Source: Yponomeuta sedellus
Lineage: Eukaryota; Arthropoda; Insecta; Lepidoptera; Yponomeutidae
DNA length: 64,000 nt
Reading direction: 5' to 3'
NCBI GenBank assembly: GCA_934045075.1
Contig: OW203724.1
Span: 16,235,143 to 16,299,142, forward strand
Part shown: positions 1-10,788 of the stretch, piece after piece
Layout: the number at the start of each line of letters is the position of its first letter
Numbering within the stretch: the first letter of the stretch is position 1
Position numbers and translations under genes: made by a program
Notes under the pieces: generated by a model
The model's database searches: none
The model's input: the letters and a program-made list of their open reading frames with translations, nothing else
Told to the model about the DNA's origin: nothing

Positions 1-6
1 TTGTAC

Positions 7-1413
7 CTATTTTTTTCTTAACTGCAACATCTCATTTTGTTCATTACATCTTGCTGCCCACTGTTTGAAGTCGAGCCTGTACGCAATATGTAACAGACAT
101 TCCATACAATTTTTTCTGGCGTGTAGGGATGACAAGCCAAATTCGCAAACGTCAGAACACACAGTCTTTGATATAACAGCATTTATGTGGTTCATTTCTG
201 TAGGTTTTGCTAAGCACAGGTAGCACGATGCATTTGATCTGGTTTTAGAAAGATAAGTGCACACTTTGGCATCAATCATTGTCATCATCAGTTGATGAGT
301 CACTGTGTTATTATTACTGCACGCTGTGGGAATAAGAGTCTTAAAATCATCATCCATTTTTCTTTTCTGATCAATGACAACTGCTTCGGTCTCCTTTACA
401 AAAGTAAACTGAACTGGACGACAATACAAAGCCGAGCATGGTTTCGGGTTCGTCCATAAAGTGTTATCTCCGTCTGTCAGTTTTAGAGGTACCTCTTGCT
501 CACCCTCCATTTTCTATTTGTATCGGCTTTGGTTGGAAGCCCCATCAAATCCCCACTTGGATATCAACTTCAGCTGTTATGTTCCACACCATTAGAGAAA
601 CTTTTAAGAATCCTCGTCACCGTAATGTCCAGTAAAGCTTGAAGTGTAATCTTAGCCGATGAATCCGTAACAGACACTGATTGCTTCGGAGGGTAGCAGT
701 CGAGCTTAGTTTGTTGCACTCTATAATAGTATGATAGATAAACGTTCTTAGCACCTTCCCGAATGGCAGCTTCTTGCAAAGTCATATATTGCCACTTTGA
801 TAGTTTTAGTGAAAGAAGCAATTCAAGCGCTTTCTCTGGTGTAAATATTAGTGTTTTCACTGGTTCCGTTTCCTTTGATTTTAGCAGCAGCTTCTGGATT
901 TTTCATCATATACTCAATCACAGATTGAGTACCTATATGATGAAAAATCCATATACTCAATCTACGTAATAAATCCATATACGTGGTGGAGTATGGCCTA
1001 ACCTTCCTGCGATGCAGGAAGAGACCCGTGCCCCAGCAGTGGGGACATACAAGGGTTGATAACGACTCAATCACAGATGCGATATCTTCACGCCCTTCTT
1101 CTTTCAAACGGGCTGCAGCTGCAAATGTCAATTCACTGGAATCTTCGCCGGAACAATCGTCAGATCTTCTCTTTTTTTGTTTGCTTAACAAATCTTCGAA
1201 TGGTCTTCGGGACCTTTTTGTCATTGTTCCAATAGAAGATGATGGTACTGGTTCAACGGACGATGATGTCGACAGTTCTTTAGAGATTGCGTGTGTCTCA
1301 CTAACTGTTGATTCTTGATTTAGTAAATTTTTAACACAAATTGGCCAATCAATGTTTGCTTGAAGCAGGATTTCTGCCACCTTTGTGAAGCAGCACGCGT
1401 GAATCTCCGACAA
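7..1413 (-). pseudogene. Broken gene of a DNA-transposon-like repeat protein
   Basis: Three minus-strand reading blocks look like one decayed gene. Block 823-1413 starts MSEIHACCFTK and carries a basic stretch (KRSRRPF, KQKKRR). Block 570-860 continues in another frame (EKALELLLSLKLSKWQYMTL). Block 7-510 is 167 residues with a cysteine-rich part (CYLCLAKP, FGLSSLHARKNCMECLLHI). Frame changes near 850 and a SINE-like insertion at 926-1064 break it. Skipping that insertion rejoins the reading frame exactly at SVIE/YMMKNP. I recall similar proteins as repeated families in arthropods and Hydra, but I cannot name the superfamily and see no complete catalytic domain. It could instead be a host gene fragment, which the breaks make unlikely. 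Confidence 0.5.
926..1064 (-). mobile_element. Truncated SINE-like retroposon with 14-bp target duplication
   Basis: The segment is bounded by the direct repeat ACTCAATCACAGAT at 912-925 and 1065-1078. Its core (GGTGGAGTATGGCC, then the hairpin CCTTCCTGCGATGCAGGAAG, then CCCCAGCAGTGGGGACAT) recurs at 24,716, 40,040 and 49,395. It interrupts the broken gene around it. The target duplication indicates insertion by target-primed reverse transcription. Confidence 0.7.
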
Positions 1414-1559
1414 AATTCTTAGATAGTTTCTCGCTCTTCAGCAGGAAGGTAATCGCCTATGCGAGATGCAACTTCATAAAAAAAAAAACTATGAATGAAA
1501 TGAAAAGTTTTTATTCAAAATAGCACAAAAACTGTGTGGTGCTGTTTGCTGTGTGGTGT

Positions 1560-1813
1560 CGGCCTAGAGAATAGCACCAACCCAAATTCTTCCCGCGGGT
1601 GTCGTAAAAGGCGACTAAGGGACACAAACCGGGGGTGGGCACAGAGCCTCCTGCAGTACAATTCCACCAATCTGCGATCCCCAACCCGCATGCGCAGCGT
1701 GGGGATTATGGGCATAACCCCCAATGATGGCACAACCTTGTGCTATGGCACTCACTAGGGGAGGGCTAAATCCGGCAGTGGACTAATATAGCCTGAAGAA
1801 GAAGAAGAAGCAC
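1560..1813 (+). mobile_element. RTE-like LINE tail/SINE fragment ending in (GAA)n
   Basis: This copy has the landmarks GAGAATAGCACCAACCC, CCCGCGGGTGTCGTAAAAGG, CGATCCCCAACCCGCATG and GTGGACTAATATAGCCTGAAG, and ends in a GAAGAAGAAG microsatellite. Related copies lie at 11,887-12,116 (reverse) and 42,600-42,891. The common 3' microsatellite end suggests a LINE 3' tail or a SINE mobilised by one; the RTE label is from memory. Confidence 0.6.
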
Positions 1814-2252
1814 AAAAACTGCGGCTTAGTGAACGTTACAATTCAAACTAGGTGTCCATTTCAAAATCTAGATCATTTTGGAGAAAAAATGGACAAAAAA
1901 ACTCCAAACTTAGTCTCTTCAAAGTACTTAACTGACATAGTTTACATAATTATTAAAACATAGAACTCATACATTGTACTGGCTTTAAGTCCAGACCTCA
2001 TTGTCATCAGTTTTCAGAAGAACAAACAAGTCTAAATTGATGATCAAACTTTCCATTATTAGATTTCGTAGTCGCAGACGTTACAGAACATGTTACACAA
2101 TTGTAAACAATTTTAATTATTAAGTTAAATCTTAGCCCTTTTAAAGCAACACGTCGAAAAGTAGTTAACTAAGTACCTCATTAGAGTTGTGCTAATGGAA
2201 TAATAAATGGCTAATAAAAATTGTCAATAACATTACTTCGAACTCAAAATAA
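1814..2252. other. AT-rich spacer, nothing recognised
   Basis: I find no exon, tRNA-like box or long inverted repeat here. Confidence 0.4.
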
Positions 2253-2288
2253 CCTAATTACAATTACATTAATGTAATTGTAATTAGG
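2253..2288. repeat. 36-bp perfect palindrome
   Basis: The halves CCTAATTACAATTACATT and its reverse complement meet with no spacer. It may be a deletion remnant of a foldback element. Confidence 0.7.
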
Positions 2289-2481
2289 TAATTGTTTTAA
2301 AACACATTAGAAACCAAAAATATTTGTTATTTTTCTTGCATGCGAAGTTCAAAACCTCTGCCTACTTCTTGGGGAATAAAGGGGCAAAACTCTTTTTATG
2401 TTACGTATTGTTAAAAACACTGTTCCTCAACATGAGCACTAAAAAAAAATATTGAATATAATTTGATGAATTTAAAAAAAA

Positions 2482-2590
2482 AATCAGCACCGATAACCGT
2501 TATGTGTCGTTTGTCAAATAATCAAAAATAATTCGTACTATTACTATTATCTGTAAGGATATAACGGTTTTTGTTGCTGTTTTTGAGCTA
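2482..2590. repeat. Imperfect hairpin, copy 1 of a pair
   Basis: The arms GATAACCGTTAT and ATAACGGTTTTTG enclose an AT-rich loop and are followed by AATTCGATTTTTC. The same layout and flanking words recur about 300 bp downstream at 2,783-2,900. Confidence 0.6.
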
Positions 2591-2782
2591 ATTCGATTTT
2601 TCATACTAGCTTAACCTCTATTTTATTGAAATTACCAATAAAATAGAAGATACAGTATTTTTTGTTTTATTATTCTAATATGGGTCAATACATTGTTCAA
2701 ATCGATTTTCTTAGTTTAGATACATAAGTCTTAAATTAGACACAAAAAGAAACCATTTCTAATTAAAAAAAAAATTAAAAAT

Positions 2783-2900
2783 AAAACGGCAGGGATAACC
2801 GTTATGTGCCATATGTCGAAAAATCATAAATAATTCCAACTATAACTGCTGTAAGGATATAACGGTTTTCCTTGCCGTTTTTCAGATAATTCGATTTTTC
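2783..2900. repeat. Imperfect hairpin, copy 2 of a pair
   Basis: The left arm AAAACGGCAGGGATAACC and the right arm GGTTTTCCTTGCCGTTTT pair over about 23 bp with few mismatches. It is better preserved than copy 1. It may be a small MITE. Confidence 0.65.
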
Positions 2901-3850
2901 AAACAAGCTTCATACAATTTTTTCGTAATAAATTATAACTCCTTCATTTTTGGACAAAATTGAGTCGGTTTCATATTTGTACACAGTTATCACTAAAAGA
3001 AGCTATATCCATCATAAAATTCAGCATTTGTGAATTTTCATTCTTAGGTCTATGAAAGCCGATTTTCAGCCCTCCGTGCACCGGCCAAATGGGCATCGGT
3101 GCACACCTGTAGTAGGTAGGTAGGTCTCTCCAATACACACATAAATATACAAAATTGGGTAAAATTACATGTACAGGCAATTCTGATACAATCAAACTCG
3201 TGAGCCGTTGAAATTGACACTTGCGTTTTGTTATTCACTAATGATGAAAACGTATCTTTATTCACCATAAACGCCTACCTACTGTTACTAGTATTCTGTT
3301 ATCTGTGCTACTATGAATATTTAGAGATAAGAATGTATCATAGGTAAATAAAATAACACTATTATTTAGTATCCTATTTTTTGTAATAAACTTGTCAATA
3401 TTGAAATCCTATGACACACACAATGCATGAACAAAACGTAATAATTTGTGAAATTCATAAAGCGCCATCTATTGCCGATTGGCCGATTGTTACAAACTTA
3501 ACCAACTAACCTATCCAAACGTGAACGTAGTACTAATTATAGCCGCCAGCGCACCGACGTAAATATTGATTAATGAAAAATCATTATTATTCGATTATCA
3601 GCTAACTTTTTTATTTTGCCGTGCATAACAATTTTACTTTTGTATTTTCATGACATACTTTATTAATTTTCATAACTCTATCAAATTGCAATATATAAAT
3701 CGAAACCAGTACCGCCATCTCTTGAAATTTGATTGGAATTAAAATATGTTTGTATGGGATAGGCCCCCGTGACACTACCTACATACCTAGGTAAACGCAT
3801 CTATCTAATGGCAACTCCTTGCTACATTAGAGGTGAAATTAATGTCACTG
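2901..3850. other. AT-rich spacer, no gene seen
   Basis: Only short shadow reading frames are present. I looked for a nuclear receptor zinc-finger exon on the plus strand here, because the ligand-binding exons begin at 4,891, and did not find one. Confidence 0.4.
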
Positions 3851-3855
3851 TAATA

Positions 3856-4045
3856 ATCTAAACTTCAGACACTAGGGTTTCGTTGCAATGTTTTTCTTCA
3901 CCATCAGCGAGTGGCATTACTACTATACTTTCACAAATGCCCATAACTTAGAAAACAAAGTCATGTTACATGCCGAGGTTCGAACCAACAACCTCCCGAT
4001 TGAGAAGCTGGCATTACACCGCTCCGCTACCACCGGGGAATAGTA
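3856..4045 (-). mobile_element. Repeat fragments with a tRNA-like SINE head
   Basis: CTTCAGACACTAGGGTTTC at about 3,866 recurs at 5,272, where it is followed by the same GAGTGGTATTGC-like words. At 3,971-4,040 a reverse-strand tRNA-like segment is visible (GAGGTTCGAACC as a B box, CCGCTCCGCTACCACCGGGG). Both are repeat-derived, not host genes. Confidence 0.5.
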
Positions 4046-4646
4046 GGTTGTAAAACGAGGGTAGAAAGAATGAATTCCCGAGGTATATAAACAGAGTAGT
4101 CCGAGTAGGAATTGATTCTTTTACTCGTGTCAAACACTACTTTTCATTTCGAATATGAGGAAAATAAAAACTCATTTTTAATACCTACATATGTATTCAA
4201 ATCTTAGCATAAAATATTATTACCTATATTTTTTTAATTCCGTCACAGAAACTATAACAGATTAGTACTGTGCGTTCACACTTGACGCATGAGAGAATTG
4301 GTAACAAGGACATAACATGTGAATTAACTTTTGGACCTAATCGGAAGATGGTAGAACGAGCCCTCAATCCTTTTATTTTCCCCAAGTAATGGGAATGATT
4401 TCTTATTTATCATGGTAACAGTAAACATCTCAGTGCTACCAATTCTCTCACGCGTCAAGTTAATGTGAACGCACTATACCCGCCAATTTATGTCGACTTT
4501 TTAAATTTTAAATATGGAACTCAAAGCGTAATTATTAATTATTCCGCTCAAAGAAGTTTGCTCTAAGTTCACACTGGCTGTTTAGAAACTCACATGGCCG
4601 CAGCATTTTTTTAATTAGTTTTTTTATAAAAGCCTATTTATTACAT

Positions 4647-4726
4647 AAAACTTTAAAAATAGAACTAGTTCTATTTTTAAAGTTTTTTTAAAACTTTAAA
4701 AATAGAACTAGTTCTATTTTTAAAGT
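4647..4726. repeat. Two identical palindromes side by side
   Basis: AACTTTAAAAATAGAACTAG and its reverse complement form a perfect palindrome at 4,647-4,686. The same palindrome occurs again at 4,690-4,726, three bases later. Together they can fold as two hairpins or as one long foldback. Confidence 0.8.
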
Positions 4727-4890
4727 TCATTCCGACCCTTAGGTGGGAAGTAATTTGTTTTGTATGAGTTTTTCCCTCCCTATGGAGGGAAGCAGCATTT
4801 TCACCCAATAATCAAATCAAAACAACACTACTTTCCGAGTATGAAAAATGAAAAGGATATTAGGTACTTTAACCCAACTTTTCATCCTAG

Positions 4891-5130
4891 GAAACCAGCG
4901 CCCGCCTCCTTTTCATGGCGGTCCGGTGGGTGCGCTGCTTGGCGCCGTTCCAGGCGCTAGCACCCCAGGACCAGCTTGTCCTCCTAAGGGCGGCCTGGAA
5001 GGATCTGTTTCTTCTGCACCTGGCGCAGTGGTCCGCGCCGTGGGACTTGACCGCGCTGCTGACCGCGCCCGCAGCTCGCGCGCGCCTCCCGCCCGACCCT
5101 CTCGCGGATTTAGAGCTTAACACCGTACAA
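4891..5130 (+). CDS. NR2E-type nuclear receptor, ligand-binding domain exon a
   Basis: This exon encodes helices 3-5 of a nuclear receptor ligand-binding domain: ETSARLLFMAVRWVRCLAPF, then DQLVLLRAAWKDLFLLHLAQ and W. ETSARLLFMAV and the LLxxAWxxLFLLxxAQW signature are hallmarks of the NR2E group (tailless, PNR/unfulfilled, dissatisfaction, Hr83). I placed the acceptor after TTTCATCCTAG, which starts the exon in phase 0 with GAA; the donor is CAA|GTGAGC. The segment after helix 5 is Ala/Leu/Pro-rich (LLTAPAARARLPPDPLADL) and divergent. The product would be a nuclear transcription factor. DNA-binding exons are not in this window. Confidence 0.85.
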
Positions 5131-5896
5131 GTGAGCTGAACTATTGAGTAAGAGTATAGCACGGACGTCATTGACATCCGTGGAGTATAGTTAGTTAGAC
5201 CTGAGATTTCCGCACTTAGCCTTATAGTTGGGCCATTATAGGTACGTAGCAAGCGCTGAGGTACGTTAACACTTCAGACACTAGGGTTTCCTTACGATGT
5301 TTTCCTTCACTGTCGGCGAGTGGTATTGCTAATATAATTGCTAAAGAGTATAATATTGTAATGATACGCTATGCTCATACATAGGTAGTTATGTAGAAAA
5401 CGCGTCTAGACGAGCTACATCAACCGATCGACAGTAGGTAATATCGAAGGATCGTTCGGGAAGCAATTGAAATAAAAAAACTCAATTTCAACAGAGATGA
5501 TGGTTTCAAGCTTTTAAGCAGGTGGAATCCAGTGCTAAGTAAATATCTATAAATCACGCGCCTTATTGGACCTGTCCGTGGACGTAGTGAGTGTTGTGTG
5601 TACCTACCTACAATAATTGACTACCTACTCGCCACTTCAGTCTATATAGATGTCTAGATACACAACCACAAAGAAAATAATCAGAACACTGTTACACAAC
5701 CAGAAAAAAAAAGAATTATACAACCAGATTTCTCAAATCTAAGTGATAACTTGATAAGTGATTGATGGTATGTATCGATACGTAACTGCGTCTAGAAAAC
5801 GCGTTCAAAGCAAGACCTACTTACACATAGGTAGATCCCAAATACTTTCGAAGCAATAGCGTAGAAAAGTATTTAAAAATGTCGGTTTTCTTTCAG
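5131..5896 (+). other. Intron of the NR2E gene, with repeat fragment
   Basis: At 5,257-5,340 it holds a copy of the GACACTAGGGTTTCCTTACG repeat. The rest is AT-rich with no further signal. Confidence 0.6.
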
Positions 5897-5978
5897 GAAA
5901 TCCTTTGCCGATTCCGGCAAATATCACCCGACGGCAGCGAATGTGGATGCATGAAGGCGATCGTACTATTTTCACCGG
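5897..5978 (+). CDS. NR2E-type nuclear receptor, exon b
   Basis: The exon encodes EILCRFRQISPDGSECGCMK followed by AIVLFSP. This matches the helix 7-8 region of PNR/TLX proteins (RFR..xxDxxExxCxKAIVLF). The acceptor is TTTCTTTCAG and the donor GGTAAG leaves one base, which joins exon c as an Asp codon. Confidence 0.85.
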
Positions 5979-6046
5979 GTAAGTTTTTCAACGATTGTAG
6001 GTATCGTTATTTCGTGAAGGAAAATATTGCAAGTACTTAAGCCTCT

Positions 6047-6094
6047 GTAGTTACGCTACTGCACATTACCTATATACAGTAGCGTAACTACACC
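6047..6094. repeat. Short hairpin in NR2E intron
   Basis: TAGTTACGCTACTG and CAGTAGCGTAACTA pair around a loop of about 20 bp. No function is inferred. Confidence 0.6.
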
Positions 6095-6607
6095 ATCTGA
6101 GGTCAGTGGCAAATTCATGGCATGGGGCCCCACCCAGTAAAAATCTTTGCGTTGCAACGTTGTTACTTAAGGTAAACCAATGGATGCATTCTAAAATGTA
6201 GGTATTGATTCCTTTTCTTATGAATGTTTTTAAATGTTAAATTTAATTTATACATGGTATTTAGTTGTAGTCGGTCTTACTGTTGGTACTTGTATAAAAA
6301 ATACACAAATTTTACAAAATTTCGTTAATAATGTTGGGTTGTAGGTAGGTATTTACTCTTATACATTTAACAGGAGCTGGGGGTTTTCAGTACGCTATTC
6401 TGTAACATATACAATATCTTTATTTCCTTGATTACACGACCTTAGTTTATAACCTGTTAAGTAAGCAATTGATAAGTACCTAATTTATGATCTATAAAAG
6501 AATCAGTTATTCCACATACTTAGTTACTATGCAAAAGACTTTGACCAGCCATTCTGTCATCAGAATCACGCTTAAAACACTCAATTCTTCCAAAATATGT
6601 AGTAAGC

Positions 6608-6668
6608 AAATCTCTCATCGTGGTAAGTAAATATAAGCTACCAATTGCTTATTTTTACTTACCACGAG
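6608..6668. repeat. Short hairpin in NR2E intron
   Basis: CGTGGTAAGTAAA pairs with TTTACTTACCACG. Confidence 0.6.
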
Positions 6669-6777
6669 CAATTTTTGGAAAATATTTCAAAGTTAAATAC
6701 GACAGTTGACCGGCGATTCGGACAGACACGATTCCGGAACTAAATAAATAATGCTAAAATAATGTTATTCTCGATAG

Positions 6778-6883
6778 ACACGGCGGGGTTGAGTGAAACT
6801 CAACCTGTGGAGATGTTGCAAGACCAGGCCCAATGCATCCTGGCTGACTATGTGCGAACGCGGTACACGAGGCAACCTACCAG
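6778..6883 (+). CDS. NR2E-type nuclear receptor, exon c
   Basis: It encodes DTAGLSETQPVEMLQDQAQC and ILADYVRTRYTRQPTR. The string VExLQDQAQ followed by the basic RYxxQPxRF transition is the helix 9-10 region of PNR-type receptors. The exon completes a split codon on the left and leaves AG for the Arg codon completed by exon d. Confidence 0.85.
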
Positions 6884-7019
6884 GTACGTAACATACCTAA
6901 GTGCCTGCAGCTTTTGATCCCGACTTTGTTTAATATCAAAGTTACGTACATTTGCGAATTTTTAGTCGCAATAGCACACGCTAACAGTGAAGGAAAACAT
7001 CGTGAGAAAACCCGCGGCT

Positions 7020-7219
7020 TGATTGGCTCCGCACGTATTGACTAGTCTTTCCTGTGGGCTAGGCCGAATAAGCTGTCAGGATGGTGTAGGTGCTGGGCAA
7101 GCCTACACTATCTATAAAACCATGTCCCAGGCACTACAGCGTCGGATTGGTACCTTCACCCATCTAGTGTCAGTGAAGATACCTACCAGTGGACGCTGTA
7201 TAAATCATCTCATTAAGTA
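7020..7219 (+). repeat. Dispersed repeat, copy 1
   Basis: It contains GCACGTATTGACTAGTC, GTCAGGATGGTGTAGGTGCT and GGACGCTGTATAAATCATC. The same order appears in reverse complement at 30,721-30,905. It lies in the last intron of the NR2E gene. Confidence 0.6.
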
Positions 7220-7391
7220 GATGCCAAAGGCCAATATTATTATTATTACCATTTCCTTCACTTACCGAAATCCTACCCCTTCCCACGCATAACAAGTTTT
7301 ACAACTTCTTTCACCTACCAATTTATTACCACTTCCTTCGCTTACCAAATTCTTACCCTGCCTTCACTTACCAAGTTCTCATCGCTTTCAG

Positions 7392-7596
7392 GTTCGGTCG
7401 TCTGCTGCTACTCCTCCCGTCGCTGCGAGCGGTCCGGGCGCGCTCCATCGAGCTGCTTCTATTCAGAGACACAGTGGGAGACGTCTCCGTAGCCACGTTA
7501 CTCCACGACATGTATCGCATGCAGCCCGCTCCACCCGCCCCGAGCTTCGCGGCACCCCCTCCTGCGCACTCCAGCGAGCACTGCTCTACGCCTTAG
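7392..7596 (+). CDS. NR2E-type nuclear receptor, last exon with AF-2 helix and stop
   Basis: It encodes RFGRLLLLLPSLRAVRARSI, then ELLLFRDTVGD and the terminal helix TLLHDMYRM. RFGxLLLLLPSLR is the classic NR2E helix 10/11 sequence and LLxDMY is the AF-2 core at helix 12. A short Pro/Ala-rich tail follows before TAG. Exons a-d sum to 633 bp (210 residues plus stop), open across all joins. The sequence is nearest in feel to PNR/Hr83 types, but I cannot separate tailless, dsf, unfulfilled and Hr83 without an alignment, so no symbol is given. Confidence 0.85.
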
Positions 7597-7691
7597 TGGG
7601 ATAGTTCTCAATTCGATATACGAAAAGTTGCAACTGTGGCAGAGGTTTGCTTTTGAATCCTATATGCCCCCTTAAGCTGGGTACTGATCAG

Positions 7692-7831
7692 CGTTACGAG
7701 GTGTAATGTAACATTCGTCGACAGCCAGGTGGACCACTCAAACTGCTGCACACTCGCTGGTTTCCCCGTAACACTACGTACTGACAGCATGAATTCTCGC
7801 TGTCTAACATGTTACATTACACCTCGTAACG
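7692..7831. mobile_element. MITE-like foldback just downstream of NR2E stop
   Basis: CGTTACGAGGTGTAATGTAA at 7,692 and its reverse complement ending at 7,831 form a perfect 22-bp inverted repeat around 96 bp. It begins about 95 bp after the stop codon and could fall within the 3' UTR. Confidence 0.65.
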
Positions 7832-7989
7832 TTGGTTAGCACGCAGCTTTCAGGGACTCCAGTGAGTAACGACATGGATCGCCACCGGGGAATATAAACG
7901 AGTAAAAACCGTATCTTATTTTCACAGATTGAATTTGCAATAAGGGTCTGTACAGTATCTCAATCATACATAAATAATTATTTATTTTT

Positions 7990-9320
7990 AAACTAGCTGT
8001 CCCGGACGAATAACGTACCGGCACGGAAACCGTTTATACGATTCCATGGCAAGGCAATAAATTGGGTGATTGAGTAACAAACATCCAAACACGAACAAGG
8101 GAAAGTTTGTTAAGAACTTTGTCAGTGATTTTTCGGACATATGGCCGTGAACGTAAGACAAAACACCTAGGGCTAGATAAATGCATTGAATTTGAAGTTC
8201 AAATTCAATGATAAATGCTATCTAGTCCCGGGTTCGTGATCATAGGTTCTTTGTCGTGGGTCCTAAAAATCACTTTTAACATGATTGAGAGATTGCACAA
8301 AGATTTTTTCTAATAACGTATGTATGGACCGCCACCGCCATAGACACCGCGTATAAGATATAGTTTGTCAAAAAATTCAAGAAACCGGAAGTGAAACTTT
8401 ATTATTGGTAAAAACGAAAATCACGACCATTTACTACCTTTGATTAAGTACAATGCATAATTGTAATGCAATGACTGAAGTTTTTATTTTTATAATGCTT
8501 GCAAGTGCAAGAAATTAACTAACACAAACAAAAAGTCTGAGCAAAACCTTAATCTTTAATTTCTACACTTTTTAGACAAAGTATAACATTATCGATTTTG
8601 TTTTCCTCTTTTTGGCGGATGGGTATCCCGCTGCTGGAAAAAGAGGTTTCAATGTCTTGTCATTAACTATTATGACGGTATGACGGTGTGCGACTCGATT
8701 AGAATTTAGATTCAGTTTAATTTAAAAACATAGTAAAGAAACGGGATTTTTACAACTCTTCTTGTTTATATTTAAAAAAACTCAAGATTTTTACGTTACG
8801 TTTTATCAACATATATTCAGTTCAGTTTCAAAATCTACGTCTGTATCCCGGAGAGGTAGCAATGATGTAAATTTAAGTCAACGTAAATAATTTACATTCT
8901 GTTTGCTGAATATCAATGTACAATGCAAAATATAGGTAAGTCGCTGCCTTCGGCCGTATTGTAGTAGAGACAAAGAAAAACTCCACGCCAACCATCTTTT
9001 CTCAAGTCATCTTAAAGATGGCAGAAGGCAGGGTTTGCTTCTCGGTTCGATCCTGACAAACCTCGTTCGATCAGGATACAATCATAAAACGATCTAACGG
9101 CCTTATTTACATAAACATGGTTCCACTAAAACACTCCTAAAGGCATTTTATTTAATCTGCAGTTGCGTATTTTCCTTGTAAAAACTCTACGATAGACTAT
9201 TTTAGTGTTTTTTTTTATTTTATTTTAAAGGTTTTATCAGCCAATTTCGTATTATGCTGGTGTCCACCTATGCGATCATAAGTCGAACTGAAATATAGAA
9301 GCTCATGATATTAATCTCAT
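7990..9320. other. Noncoding region with repeat remnants
   Basis: CTAGCTGTCCCGGACGAA at about 7,992 resembles repeat ends at 33,931 (CTAGCTGACCCAGTGAAC) and, in reverse, near 50,820. A short palindrome (CATTGAATTTGAA with its complement) lies at about 8,187-8,213. Near 9,120, CCACTAAAACACTCCTAAAG resembles words at 22,935-23,040 and 39,500. No gene is seen. Confidence 0.4.
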
Positions 9321-9321
9321 C

Positions 9322-9650
9322 TTAAGGCGTTCCGGGGCGCAAACTAACAATGGAAAAAAAATCATAAGTTGTTTTGCAATATGTTTTTATACAAGAGAGA
9401 ACATTTTAGGACTTACAGTCGAGAACCTATGATCAATAGAATAGAACTTTAATAGATTTCCGCTAAAACCGGCCGTTTTTGGCGGAAAGTGATTAAAGTC
9501 CTTGATGATTCTAGGTTCTAGACTGTAGGTTCTAAAAATATTTGTCGCAGCTGTTAAGATTTCTCAAGTTCAAAATGTAGGTATTATAACACAAATTATG
9601 ATTTTTTTCCATTGGTGATGCTAGTTAGCATCCCGAAGCACCCTAAGAGT
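9322..9650. mobile_element. Snapback MITE, copy 1
   Basis: The element has a central hairpin (TTTCCGCTAAAACCGGCC, TTTTTGGCGGAAAGTG), flanking arms (GAACCTATGATCAATAG, TTCTAGGTTCTAGAC) and eroded outer ends (CCATTGGTGATGCTAG). The same plan is seen at 10,789, 33,373 and 63,083. Confidence 0.6.
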
Positions 9651-10788
9651 TTTATACTTCAGTATCCTCATGAAAAATCCAATAAAATTGGGTTAAAACT
9701 ATCTAGAATATTACATATTTGTCCAAGAGTAAAATTTAAAAAGTATAAATGTATAAATTATTAGTCCTAATATTCTAGTCTTTACTCTGGAAATCCGTTT
9801 TATATAAAATGTAAATAAATCTTAGTTCCTGTAACATAGCAAGTTTATATTACAGTGTTTACAAATACCTAAGATTAACGAAATGAGGGAATCTAGTCAC
9901 GTATTTGAGATATAGCACTTAATTTAAAAGCAAATTAATTATGTGTGTATTATAATATATTAATTGTATTAATATTAATGTTAACAATTATAAAAAAACA
10001 TACTCCATGTTATGATCTATTAAATATTGTAAATACCTAATATAAAAATTATACTGACTTAAAATCCTGTTTGGTATCATTTCAGAAATTGAAACCAGCC
10101 CAAAATATGTGACCATATTATTTAATTGTGAAATAAATGCGTATACAAATAATGTAACTACATCCACAATGCAAAGATCACACACGAAATCCCACTTATG
10201 TATATAAGAATACTAAATCCTATAAACATTAAGTAATTTAAAAAAAAGTAATATACGCGTTAAATTGATAACCTCCTCCTTTTTTGAAGTCGGAAAGTAA
10301 GTAGGAAATTATGTACTGATCACAATAGAAGGAAATTCTTCACAAAACTCAAACAGAAAGATATTTTAGAAGAATAAACATTCCATGTGATATAAAAATT
10401 ATACATCTGTAAATGTGAATGTGGCTGGTGAGAGATGGTATCTGATAATGGTGATCATGATAATGAATTTAATCTGCTAGATAAGAAAAGCGTCACAAAA
10501 ACTCTCCATTTCACAACTTTATGACTTATGGCAATTATATAAGCAGCCTTTACACTTCTCACTGCAAGGCAAGGCATGGGGTTAGAAAACAAAGGCCAGG
10601 CGACGTGAACTCACAAACTCTTGAATGTGAAATCAGCGCTCTACCAATCCTGCAGATTTTATTTACTTCTGTAATTCATTAAGTTTAATCAGTATTATTA
10701 AATTGGTGACCTTAAGTTGATTTAAGAGCACTAATTAAATCATTACATATCAAAATTCACCAAAAGGACAAACTCCCTTATCTACATT
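9651..10788. other. AT-rich spacer between NR2E gene and CHORDC1 gene
   Basis: I see no gene. A degraded tRNA-like patch (GCGCTCTACCAATCCTGCAG) at about 10,635-10,655 hints at an old SINE. Confidence 0.4.

Noticed and set aside
1..4890. DNA-binding exons of the NR2E receptor
   Set aside because: I found no zinc-finger coding words (C-x2-C with the P-box) on the plus strand, so the 5' exons are assumed to lie outside the window.
4848..5252. Long overlapping frames around the NR2E exon on both strands
   Set aside because: They are shadows of the GC-rich exon; only the frame reading ETSARLLFMAV matches a known family and obeys the splice sites.
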